NCBI GenBank assembly: GCA_007570785.1
Contig: ML664161.1
Location: forward strand, 44,168,418-44,232,417
Reading direction: 5' to 3'
From: Antilocapra americana
Lineage: Eukaryota; Chordata; Mammalia; Artiodactyla; Antilocapridae
Length of the DNA: 64,000 nucleotides
Shown: one piece after another, positions 26,601-38,600 of the stretch
Position numbering within the stretch: position 1 is the stretch's first letter
How the letters are laid out: each line of letters starts with the position of its first letter
The notes under the pieces: model-generated
Database searches by the model: none
Seen by the model: the letters and a program-made list of their open reading frames with translations, nothing else
Told to the model about the DNA's origin: nothing
Position numbers and translations under genes: made by a program

Positions 26601-29600
26601 TTAGATATAAGACATGCAATTTTTATTTATATATAGATCACATACAGTTTCTTTGAAATTGAATTATAGTTGTTTTACAATGTTGTGTTGGTCTCTCCTA
26701 TACAACAAGAATCAGCTATATGTACGCATATATTCCCTCCCTCTTGAGTCTCCTTCCCACCCCCACCATCCCACGCCTCCAGGTCATCACAGAGCCCCGA
26801 GCTGAGCTCCCTGTGCTGCACAGCACTTCCAGCCAGCTGCCTGTTTCATGCATGGCAGTGTGTGTGTGTCAGCACTGTGCTCAGTTCATCCCACCCTCTC
26901 CTTCCCGCCTGTGTGCACAGTCCATTCTCTACGTCTGTGTCTATTCCTGCCCTGAAAATACATGTATCAGTTCAATTTTTCTAGATTCTGTATATATGCA
27001 TTCATATATGATACTTGTTTTTCTTTTTCTGACTTACTTCACTCTATATGACAGACTCTAGATAGAGTTCACATACCATTTAATGCCCCCTTTTGTAGTG
27101 TGCAATTTGGTGTTTTGTTCTGTGCCAGTACCATCATTTAACTCCAGAGTATTTTGATCACCCCAGAGAGAAATTCCACACACATTATCATTCACTCTAC
27201 TCCCTTCTGGAGAAGGAAATGGCAGCCCACTCCAGTATTCTTGCCTGGAGAATCCCAGGGACAGAGGNNNNNNNNNNGGCAGCCCACTCCAGTATTCTTG
27301 CCTGGAGAATCCCAGGGACAGAGGAGCCTGGTGGGCTGCCGTCTATGGGGCTGCACAGAGTTGGACACGACTGAAGCAACTTAGCAGCAGCTACTCTCTT
27401 CAACTCCTGGAAACCACAAATCTGCTGTATGTTTTTATAGATTTGCCTCATCTGACTGTTGTGTCTAGATGGAATCATGCGATATGTGGTCTTTGGTGTC
27501 TGGCTTCATCCACAGCGCGTTGTGTTTTCAGGGTTCATCCATGTTGTCCTGTGTGTCAGTACTGCATTCCTCTTTATTGCCCAGTAATGTCCTAGTGTGG
27601 GCTCTACCACAGTTTGATTACCCGTTCATCAGCTGAAGGACATTTGAGTTGTTTCCACTTTCTGTGTGATGAGTGAATAGTGCTGCTGTGGACATTCACG
27701 TACAAGTATTTGTGTGAACGTGCATGCATGCTAAGTCTCTTCAGTCATGTCCAACTCTTTGTGATCCTATGGACTGTAGTCCGCCAGGCTCCTCTGTCTA
27801 TGGGATTCTCCAGGCAAGAATAGTGGAGTGGGTTGCCATGCCTTCCTTCAGGGGATCTTCCCAACCCAGGGATCAAACTCATGTCTCTTACATCTCCGGG
27901 GTTGGCAGGTGAGTTCTTTACCACTAGTGACACCTAGGAAGTCCCAATTGTGTAAGCATATGTTTTCAATTCTCTTAGGAAGGCAGGCACTTTTAAAGTG
28001 TACTAATATGTTCAGCAAATCTTTATTGAGCACTTACTGTGTACCTGGCACTGTTTTAGGTACAGGAAAGAGAGTAGTGAGTGACAAAGAAATCTTGGTC
28101 CTCAAGGAACTTACATTCTAAATAAACTCTGCCCCCTAAAACGTGAAGTGTATTGTTAGTTAGATGGTTATTATGTATTATAAAGAAAAACAAAGCTGGT
28201 AAGAGGAATGGGAAGTGTCTTGAATGGGAGGGTATAAATGGGATGGGACGTGTCTGTCTGAGGAGATGAGAGCTCGAGCCTGCCGATAGCTGAGGGAAGC
28301 GCACTCACGGCAGAGGAGCAGCAGGGGCTGAGGTCCTGAGGTGGGAGCGTGGCTATTGAGCTCAGAGCCACCAAGGAGACCAGGGTGGCAGGAGTGGGAC
28401 ATGGGAGAGGGAGCATGGGAGGAGATAGGAGCAGGGAAGTGATCACTGGGGCCCTGCAGGCTGGGCGAGGACTTTTGCTCTGAATGAAATAGGAAACCAC
28501 AAAAGGGATTTGGGCAGAGATGAGATCTGACTCAGTTTTAAGAAAATCACTCTGTGCAGCTGTTTTGAGATTAGATCAGAGATCACCGTCCTGTCTCTGT
28601 TTATGGTGATGTTAGTGTCTCAGGACACCCCTAGCCCAAAGAAATAACTCCATATATTAAGTAGTTAGAGTCAAACAACTCAGTAAGTATTTGTGCATCA
28701 ACAGCTTAGGTGCTGTGTGAAAAAAATAATACATGAAAACTGATAGAAAAAGTCTTTTATTTTTTCATTCATGATTAAATAACCACAGTTATTTACTAAT
28801 GGAACATGTACACCTATTGGGCATTGTACAGCTACTCATAGCCTGGAATCATATTGAACATCATCACTCTTATTTCCTGTTCCATAATTATTTTTATGCA
28901 GTGTTGCTTTTTTAGCACAGCAGCTACTGAAAACTCAGCCTCAGGAAGATATGATATCATCAGAAGAAGTGTGTCTTGATCTGATGTTGAATCTGAACAC
29001 TTCAAGCTAGTAGGTCAGTAGTACCTGACAGATGTTGAGCATCAGCAGTTTCCTTGAGAATTTAAAAATGTCCTGTGGTACCCCCGTGAGTCCGTACTGG
29101 TGCTCCGGGGTGCAGGTTGGGAACAGTGCAGCACTAGACTGTAGGTGGTCAGACACAGAGGCAGAATGTTACAGACGGGAGTCCAGAATGATTCCGGTGA
29201 GACGTGGCAGCGTGGCTGAGGTTAAGTGGGATAGGTTGTGAAAAGTAACCAGATTCTGAATATATTTTGAAGTCAGCCAGGGGATTTGCTGATGGATAGG
29301 ATATGGAGTGAAGGAGAAGATGTAAAAGAAGATTCAGAGTTTTCTCCTGAGCAGTTAGAAGAATGGAGTTGTTTTTGATGAGGCAGGAATGTTTAGGAGG
29401 AGTTTGGTTTTTTGTATTTTAAGTTTGAGAAGCCTGTGTGAGTTCCTCATGGAGATGTTGAGTGAGCGAGCTATTGGCTATGTGATGTGGATTTGGGGAA
29501 AACTTTGGACAGATATAAAAATGTTTATTATATATCATTCAACAGTCCTACTAATAATATTTCTGACTTCTGACCACACATGACATTTAGCAAGTGTCTG

Positions 29601-32600
29601 TTCATGTTGGAGCTATGTATGTCTCTTTGTATATATACAGTTGATCCTTGGACTGCACCAGTTTGAACTGTGCTGGTTCACTTATATGTGAATTTTTTCA
29701 ATGTATATGTACTACAGTGCTACAGTCTGTGGCTGGTTGAATCTCTGGATGCAGAACCTTGAACATGGAGGGCCAGTGGTAGTTATACATGAATTTTCCC
29801 TGCAGAGAGTGTTGGTGCCCCCTGACCCCTGTCTAGTTCAAGTGTCAACTATAATATGTAATACACATATATGTATATTTAATCTCTTAACACTATTTTA
29901 TATACATTATCATACATTTTTATAGTGCTTATGTTTATCAGTTTAAATCCCTGAATAATATTCTGTTGAGTTTCCTCCTTGGTCTTTTGGGGTAGCTTAA
30001 GAGTCAGTAGGTATCATCATCAGTCAATGGGTATAAAATCTATTATAAAAAAGATTTTATAAATTGAAAGCCCCATGAAAAGGTTCATTCTTACTGTTGT
30101 AGCAGTGTATTTATTAATTAATAATATTCCATGATTTATGTAACCGTTCTTCCATCAAGGAATTAAAAAAAATGTTTATAATTATATATTTTCATGAATG
30201 CGTGGTTTTAGTATGTGAATAAAAGTCTGAAATTCCTTGAGTATTTAAAACAATGATATAGTTATATATACCTAGGTGATTTGCTGTCTGATAAACCAGT
30301 GATATTATTTTGTTCATTTTTCTCTAGACGAGACTTCAGCAGTACATGATTACAACAGATGAGCAGCTTATATCACTCACGCATGCCATTAAGAACTGTC
30401 CTGTGATAAGTAACAAAGAAAGTCAGGCCTTAGAAAGGGGAGCCACAAGTCAGAGAAATATGGGTAATCCAGGTGAGTGGAATAATCTTACTATCCCAAA
30501 TTGGCATTAAAATACTTTCAGAGAAAACAAAACTGTAAATTTGTATGTAACTATTGTCTGTTCATGGATAGATAGCATTGTCACCATTACATTTGCCCTA
30601 ATTATTCCAGCTAATATTTATTGGATACTTGCTCTATGCCAGGATCTTTTACAGTGTTTTACTAGTATTATCTCATTTAATTCTCATAAGATAGTTTTCA
30701 TTTAATTTTCAAAAGAGTTCTTCACTCAGTCTTATGAGGTAGATGCCATTGTTATCCCCATTTTTTAGATGAGAAAACTAAGAGAGGGTTGGTAACTTAA
30801 TAAAGTCAAACAAATAGGAAGTAGCACAGCTAGCTTCCTAGGCATGTGGGAATTTAGTGCCAACACCTTTAATTAGGGTACCCCCAGTTTGGGAGGGGAA
30901 GAGATGGTCTTGAGAAGAAAAAAATACTGAATTTCAGAAATTCTTGACCTTGGTTCATTCGTGGTGATGCTTTGAAAGCCTTTCTTCACCTCGCGTGTGC
31001 CATCATCATATGCAGTAGGCTGAATAGGACATTTATTTTGATGCATATCTCTGTGTAGAAAGAGTTTTATGTATTTAGGAGTGTTTTCTTAGAAGTGGCT
31101 GACTTGTGTGAGGTAAACTCAGTGACGAGGGCAGATCTTCAAGGGCAGTGCTTTGCTCCAAAATCGCCACTTCCTCCCAGTGCTGGCACCACAGGAGCTT
31201 GGCCCGTGAGTGACTGCCCAGTGAGGGTGTGGACTAGAAAGTGAGGGCTCCAGAGGCCACGTGATTTTGCCCTCTGTGGAAACGCACCTAAGTCTAAATG
31301 CCTGAAATGTGCTCATACTTCTTTTGAGTACTAATAGCCTCTCCCCTTCAGAGGACCCAGCCGTAAATGCTAGTGTCTCCGTGCCACTGATGTTCAGAGG
31401 GGAAGACGTGGTTGAGTTCCCACAGGAAGATTTGCCTGTCAAACTGTCTCAGCGGCCAAACCCTCCAGAAAGTGGGAGCCTGGCCAGCAATCTTCCAGGA
31501 CATATATTTGAGCCGGCAGTGCTGTTAACACCACCCAGGCAGAAGAGCAACTCAGAATTCTCTCCTTTGCAGGACGGTAAGCAGGCTTCTAAAGTTATGT
31601 GGCAGTTGTTTTCTTTGCTTCATATATGTCATCACAGTATGTCCATTGTTCCCTCATAAACAGAATTTGAAAAGATACTGATGACCATATATAATCTTTT
31701 AGCTGAAGGAGAGTTTTTCAGAGTGGTTTATATCATGTGCATTATACCTATGGTGGAATGTGACAGCGAATTTCATTATGTCTCTGTTCCATCAGGCATT
31801 GTAAATGTCAGTTAAACTCAGATCAAAGGACCAAAGTCCTAATGAAATGCAGAGTAAGGGGGTATCCCATTTGTCTGCATGGTCCAGGGGTATTGTTGTT
31901 CAGTTGCTCAGTTGCGTCCGACTCTTTGGGACCCCATGGACTGCAGCACACCAGGCTTCCCTGTCCTTCACTATCTCCCAGAGCTTGCGCAAACTCATGT
32001 CCATTGAGTCAGTGATGCCATCTAACCATCTTGTCCTCTATTGTCCCCTTCTCCTGCCTTTAACCTTCCCAGCATCAGGGTCTTTTCTAATGAGTTGGCT
32101 CTTTGCATCAGGTGGTCAAAATTTTGGAGTTTCAGCTTCAGCATCAGTCCTTCCAATGAATATTCATGATTGATTTTGTTTAGGACTGATTTCCTTTAGG
32201 ACTGACTGATATCCTTGTTCTCCATGGAACTCTCAAGAGTCTTCTCCTGCACCTCAGTTTGAAAGTCTCAGTTCTTCAGTGCTCAGCCTTTATGGTCCAA
32301 CTCTCACATTCGTACATGACTACTGGAAAAACCATAGCTTTGACTATGGATCTTTGCCGGCCAAGTGATGTCTCTGCTTTTTAATATGCTGTCTAGGTTT
32401 GTCATAGCTTTTCTTTCTAGGAGCAAGTGTCTTTTAATTTCATGGCTGCAGTCAATGTTTGCAGTGATTTTGGAGCCCAAGCAAATAAAGCCTTTACCTG
32501 ACTCCAAATGTTAAATTCTTCATGTCCTGATACTGGTTTCTTCTCTCACTTTTCTTTCTGTCTTAATAATCTCACTTGTTCTTGTGATTCCCAGTACCTT

Positions 32601-35600
32601 CTATATGCCAGTGACCTCCAGTTTTAGATCTTTGCCTAGATGATCTCTTGAGTTTCTGACCCATGTTTCATCTCCTTGAATGGATATATAGGCATCTTAA
32701 GCTTAGCATGTTCAAAACATTTCTTGATAATCTTCCTTCCCCTAAATCCGTTCTCCTGATGGGCTTCATGTCACTAAACAGCATCACCATCCATTCACTT
32801 GTGCATGCCATCATACTCTGCATTTTCCCTCACTTCTTGTTTTCAGTGCATCACTCGTAGTTCAGTTGCCAAGACATTTCTTGAATGCGTCTACTTCTCT
32901 CCTTCTTCATAGCCAACATACCTTAGTCAAAGCTACCATCATCTTTCTTCTTGACTACTACAGTTGCTTGCTGGTCTCCCTGCTTCTCTTCCTGGACCTT
33001 CTAATCGTCTACAGCATTTAGGAAATGTAAATTATGTAAATTGAGTTGTGGACAAACCTTCTCTAGATTTCATTGCCCTTGGATTAAATTATAAAATTTT
33101 TAACAAGAGCTCTGTGAGAAATGGCCGCTGCATGCTTCTCTTGTCTTATATACTGTATTCCCTGACGCTCCCTTGTTGCTATGCTACAGCCAGACTGGCC
33201 TCCTTTCTTTGCTCTTTCCTATTTTGGGGCCTTCACATATGTTGTCATCTCTGAATGTAATGTTCTTTGTTCCACTCTCTGCCACATATGTAAAAAAAAA
33301 ATATGCCACCTATTTAGAAGTGTTACTTCTTGGGACTTGCCTGGTGGCCCAGTGGTTACGACTCTGTGCTTCCCATGCAGGGGCTGCAGGTTCTATCCCT
33401 GATTGGGGTACTAAGACCCACACGGAGAGTGGCCAAAAAACCTTCCAAAATACAAAGCAAAAAAGGAAATAAAAGCTTTACTTCTTCAGAGATACTTCCC
33501 CGTCCATCTTTAGTTTGCATTATGTGTCTATACTCCCTCTAGGATTCACAGGTATGAGTTAATATATGTGTTAAAATGTGAACTAGGTAGATGGTTATTC
33601 ACAAGGTTGCTGATAAAGCTCTAAGGATTATAAAAGACTCAGTACTTTATTATTAGGAGTACTATTGCTGGTATATTCCCTGTTAAAATAATTGAGGCAT
33701 TCAGAAACCAAATCCTTCCTTTGAAATGCTTCTCAGATGCTAACTACTAAGGGCGGGGTGGCTCATGAGATGATTACAGTGCCAACTGTGGTTCAACAGT
33801 ACATGTATATTATGTTCTAACTTTATCTACAGTATTGAGGAGGACTGTTCAAACTCGCCCTGCTCCACAAATTCCTCCAACTGTGGAAATAATTGAAAAG
33901 GAACAAAATTGGGAAAAGAAGACCTTACCTGTTGGCGCAGACATTCAGAACTCAAGTGACGAGAGTCACCTCTTCACTCAGAGGTGGAGGGCCTCTCACA
34001 TGGGAGAAGACTTGCAGAGCAAAACTCAGGCTCCTTTCGTTGGCCTCTCACAGCCTCTCTGCAGTTCCCGGTCAAGCACTCAGCAGCCGAGAAACCCCAC
34101 ACTCTCAGAGGAACTCCTGGTGCGGGGAGACGGGCAACAGCTTAGAGCAAATGAGACGTTAATACAGAGAAAGGACATCATGGCACGAATTGCAGAGTTG
34201 ACGCTGCAGAATTCAGCTATCAGGGCACATCTGAATAATATTATTGGTCCAGGGGGAGAACAAGGGGACGGACTTCGGGAGTTTAACAAACAGGAGACGA
34301 GTCACGCCAGCGACGCGATGGCTGTGAGTACCAGTTAAGGATTGACTCCAGATGTATAGGAATTTAAGTTTATTACTGGAGCATCTAGAAGTGACCCTGG
34401 ATATCTTTGAGGCTGGTACTAGAGGGCTTACGCTTTGTCGTGTCCTCATCACAAAATAAGTAGAGGTTATTTATCAGTTTATGTCACACACACATTAGAA
34501 GAGGACCACATAAAACTTAAAGGGGGAAGTGAATGAGGAAAATAGGACAAAAGTAAAATGGGTAAAAAAGCTAAAATTAAGCTAGGAATGAAGTTTTTAA
34601 TATAGAATGTAGAATAAATATGTTTTGAACGTTTGCCACACAAATGCATTTTCACTGAAATCATCTGTATCCTCAAAGGGGCTTGTAAAAGAGGGTTGCA
34701 TGTAGTTGGCCCTCAACTCCTGAGTCAATCTTTTAGGACACAGAAAGCATTTTCCTATAGAAATTATATTTTAAAGAATTACTGAAGTCAGACTTTAATG
34801 TATATGAATTATCTAGGGATCTTGGAATGCGCAGTCTGATTGAGTGGGTTTGAGGTAGAACCTGTGCATTCCTAATAAATGTCAAATGATATTGGTCTGA
34901 GGATTACATTTTGAGGAGCAAAAGTCTACACACTGAGCGCATTTGAGTCAGTTCTAATGAGGTGGATGAACCTAGAACCTATTATACAGAGTGAATTGAG
35001 TCAAAAAGAGAAGGATGAATACTGTCTTCTAACATATATATATATATATACGGGATCTAGAAAAATGGTACTGAAGAATTCATTTACAGGGCAACAGTGG
35101 AGAAACAGACATAGAGAATAGACTTTTGAACATGGGGAGAAGTGAGGAGAGGGTGAGATGTATGGAAAGAGTAACATGGAAACTTACATTACCATATGTA
35201 AAATAGATAGCCAAGGGGAATTTGCTTTATGGCTCAGGAAACTCATACAGGGGCTTTGTATCAACCTAGAGGGGTGGGATGGGGAGGGAGATGGGAAGGA
35301 GTTTCAAAAGGTAGGGGATATATGTATACCTATGGCTGATTCATGTTGAGGTTTGACAGAAAACAGCAAAATTCTTTAAAGCAATTATCCTTCAATACAA
35401 AAGAAATTAATTTTTTTTAAAAAGGCAAAAAAAAAAAAGTTTACACACTGTCGTGCTGGAATTTTGTAAGTTAAGTATACTGTGGATTGACCTGGCGGTG
35501 TAAACCTCATTGCCTTGTTTATGGGGAGAAAAGGGACTCTGAGTTCCAGTTGTGAAACATGCCTTCATGCTGATCCCAGTGATGGGAGAGACTTCCTTTT

Positions 35601-38600
35601 ACCTTGCCATGAGCCAGCGTGGCACCTCTGAGTTCCAGTGGGGACGAGGACGTGGGGAGGGGCTGGCCAGCTTCGTGGATTAGGGGTTCCACAGTGATGG
35701 CTTCCATACGGACTTTAGCAGCAATGGATTGAGGGTTCCTATGAAGAAGGTTGGGAGAGAGTGGGGGTGAGGGCCATCTCTGTCGGCACTGGCTCAGGGG
35801 AAATGTTGAGTCACAGAAACAGCCATCAGAAGGGACTGGCAGAAGCCAAGAAGGAGATGAGGAGTGGGCTGCAATCATCGATACACACTGTCTCAGTTCT
35901 AGTCAATGGAAACATTTCTGTGTTTGCAGAGTTTTGAAGATTATTTGAAGCAGGCAACTCTTGGTTTTAAAAAGACCACAGAATTAAAATTTGAGCTTAC
36001 CCCCTTTTCCCACAGGGATAACAATCAGTCAAGAGAGGACAGTCTAGTTTTATTGCACTAACTACTCATTTTGTTATAATCAGAATTACTGAATGATTTT
36101 TAATTCCTACTATGTTGTTACCTCTTTTTTAACTAATGGGCGTGATATTCCTTGAGTAGCTCCTTCTTACTCTTACCTCCCATATTCCTTTACAGTCACC
36201 AACCTTCTGGAATCAGGTAACCTAGGCCAAAAGCAGCCTGGGAAGGCTGACATGTGGTCAGAAGGAATGATTAGATTCCTAGAAATCTTTGCCAAATAGC
36301 TCATGGTGCATGAAGATTATAATTATAGAATCATCTGTTTCAACTGCAGCAGAACCTCTTGTGTATATTGTGAATCAAACCCCAGACTTGTCTTTAAATA
36401 GGAATTACTTAGCAGACAATCACTAGGAGTAGAATCTTCACTTATGTGGTCTTTGTGCAGCTCAGCAAACACTAAGAGATGCAGGAAAGCTTTGCTTTGT
36501 CCCACAGTCACTCTCTATGGACAGAGAGACGACACTAGAAGGCTTATGCGGTACCGATGTTAGAAAGATAAGTATCCCTCCACTTTAGCCTTTATTTTTG
36601 GATTAAGAGATCTGTAGATTCTGTTACTATTTGCCCAGTATTCAAATTTGCATGTAGTGAGGACTGTACTGTGAATACTAATTTGCTGGCTCTTAGTGGA
36701 AAAGTTTATTTTTACAAAAAGTGAGAACTGTTTGGATTATTTTTAACATGGAGTCTGTGTCTTTTTTTGTTTTTAAAGACTTTTCCAACAGTACAACCTC
36801 TGACACCAAGTAGCATGGAGGAACGGATTGCAGAATTGAATCGACAGAGTATGGAGGCTCGTGGAAAGCTCTTGCAGTTAATAGAGCAGCAGAAGCTTAT
36901 TGGCTTGAATCCTTCCTCTCCACCAGTGTCTCCTGGGCAGTCACCTCTCAGAGCATGGGCTGGTTAGTCACAAATTCATGCTTTAAAAGCTTAGATGCAT
37001 GGAAACTTTTACTTTATTGACTGTGAGTACATATTTAGCTAAAAGAAATCTCAAGCTCCTATATTTCAGTGTCTTCAATTGTATATAGAAAGAAACAGAC
37101 CTGAGTGACAGAAATGGTACTAGAAGGCCAGTCTCCACTCTAGCTTCTGGAAGGCTATCCATGGAGCCTGCAGTTCATCTTTGGTGTCTGAGTTCCTGAG
37201 TTGCCTTACATGTAAATGGGATTGATTACAGTACATGATTCATTTATGGCATATGCTGCAGCTAATTATAAATATGAGCATCAAAACGATCATTTAGAAT
37301 TTCATGAGCCACAAATTACAAGTTGTTACTTTGTTAAAGTCTTTGAAACATTTTCATTTGTAAGCTAAACTTTCTATTCATTGTTACATTTAGGGAATGT
37401 GGACTGCTAGAGGGAATTCTAAACAACAGAAATGTAACTGAAAAATTAGTTGTCATAGTGATCACATTTTAAAAGGTACTGATGCAACAAAGTAGACCTC
37501 AAGTTGCTCTTTAGCCCAAAATTGAATTATTAAGACCCTTAGGGGTAGAGCTGCATAAAGGTTCCAGAGAGACTAATTGGGTCTGGTATACAGAGAAGGT
37601 TCTGATTGTCAGGAGAAGACAAAGCTCTGTATCAGTAAGTGGTGTGCTCCCTGCAGTGTTCAAGCAGTGCTGTTGTAGAGATTCCTACATCCTGTGGCTG
37701 GTTGAAGTGGGTTGCCTTTAAAGGATATACCAGTAACACTTTTGCTCTCAGAGTTATTTCCTTTTTGACACTTAACAGACCCAGAAAATTGAGTGATTTG
37801 GAAATTACTAGAAAGTGGTGGATAGTACATTTCCCTAAGGCCCTTCCTGTTTGTTTACCCTAGGCTTCTTTCACATTACAGCTTTGTCTACTGTTGTTCA
37901 TAGTCAGAAAGTCTAGAGGCAACTTCTGACTACAATAAATAAGTGAAATCACTCAATGTATATGAATACCAACTATGTGCCACCGTGTTCTGGGCACTGG
38001 GGATCCTGCGTTGAACAGGACAAGTTCCTGCCCCCGCTTGACTACACCAGGGTTCAAGTTGGGAACAGACAGGACAAATAAATAAATAGATGAGACACTG
38101 TCAGTTAATACCAAGTGCAGTGGAGAAAAATAAAGCCGATCACTCCTAAGAATAATCTTGTGAGAAAATGAGACATCTATTTCAGTAATTCTTTGAGGAT
38201 AATACTTTCATTTTTGTTGGCTCATTTAGTTTTTTGACACTGCTCAGAGCAAACAAAGCTGGTACAACTCTTTGATAAATAAGTAAATCGAGACACAGAG
38301 AGGTTGAGTGATTTGTCTAAAGTTCTAAAGCAAATTGGTAGGTTTGCAACCTTGTTCTTTCCATTCCAGTGCTTATTTGTCTAAGGTATTCTTAAGTGAA
38401 ATTCTTGGTTTCACAGGAACCTCTGTGGACTATAATGATAAAGATAAAAATAAATCACTTGCCATGCAGAACCTCTTTTGTTTTCTAGGGTAACCAAGGA
38501 ATATATTATAAAATTGAAAGAGTGTCATTGCCCCTTAAAGCCCAGAAGACACTAGTTTTAAGCAGTGATTCATAGGAGCATTGGCTGAGCCTTTCATGAG

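Larger units (their letters stand above)
26640..27720 (-). mobile_element. L1 LINE 3' regions, antisense, split by a BovA
   Basis: Before the SINE it has GAATTATAGTTGTTTTACAA and GACTTACTTCACTCTATATG. After it come GATGGAATCATGCGATATGT, GGGTTCATCCATGTTGTCCT and GAATAGTGCTGCTGTGGACA. The two sides may belong to different L1 ages. Confidence 0.75.

Noticed and set aside
33835..34338. Independent 167-codon protein starting at an ATG
   Set aside because: It is the largest SPICE1 exon; the apparent start is an internal residue context and the frame enters through the acceptor at 33832.
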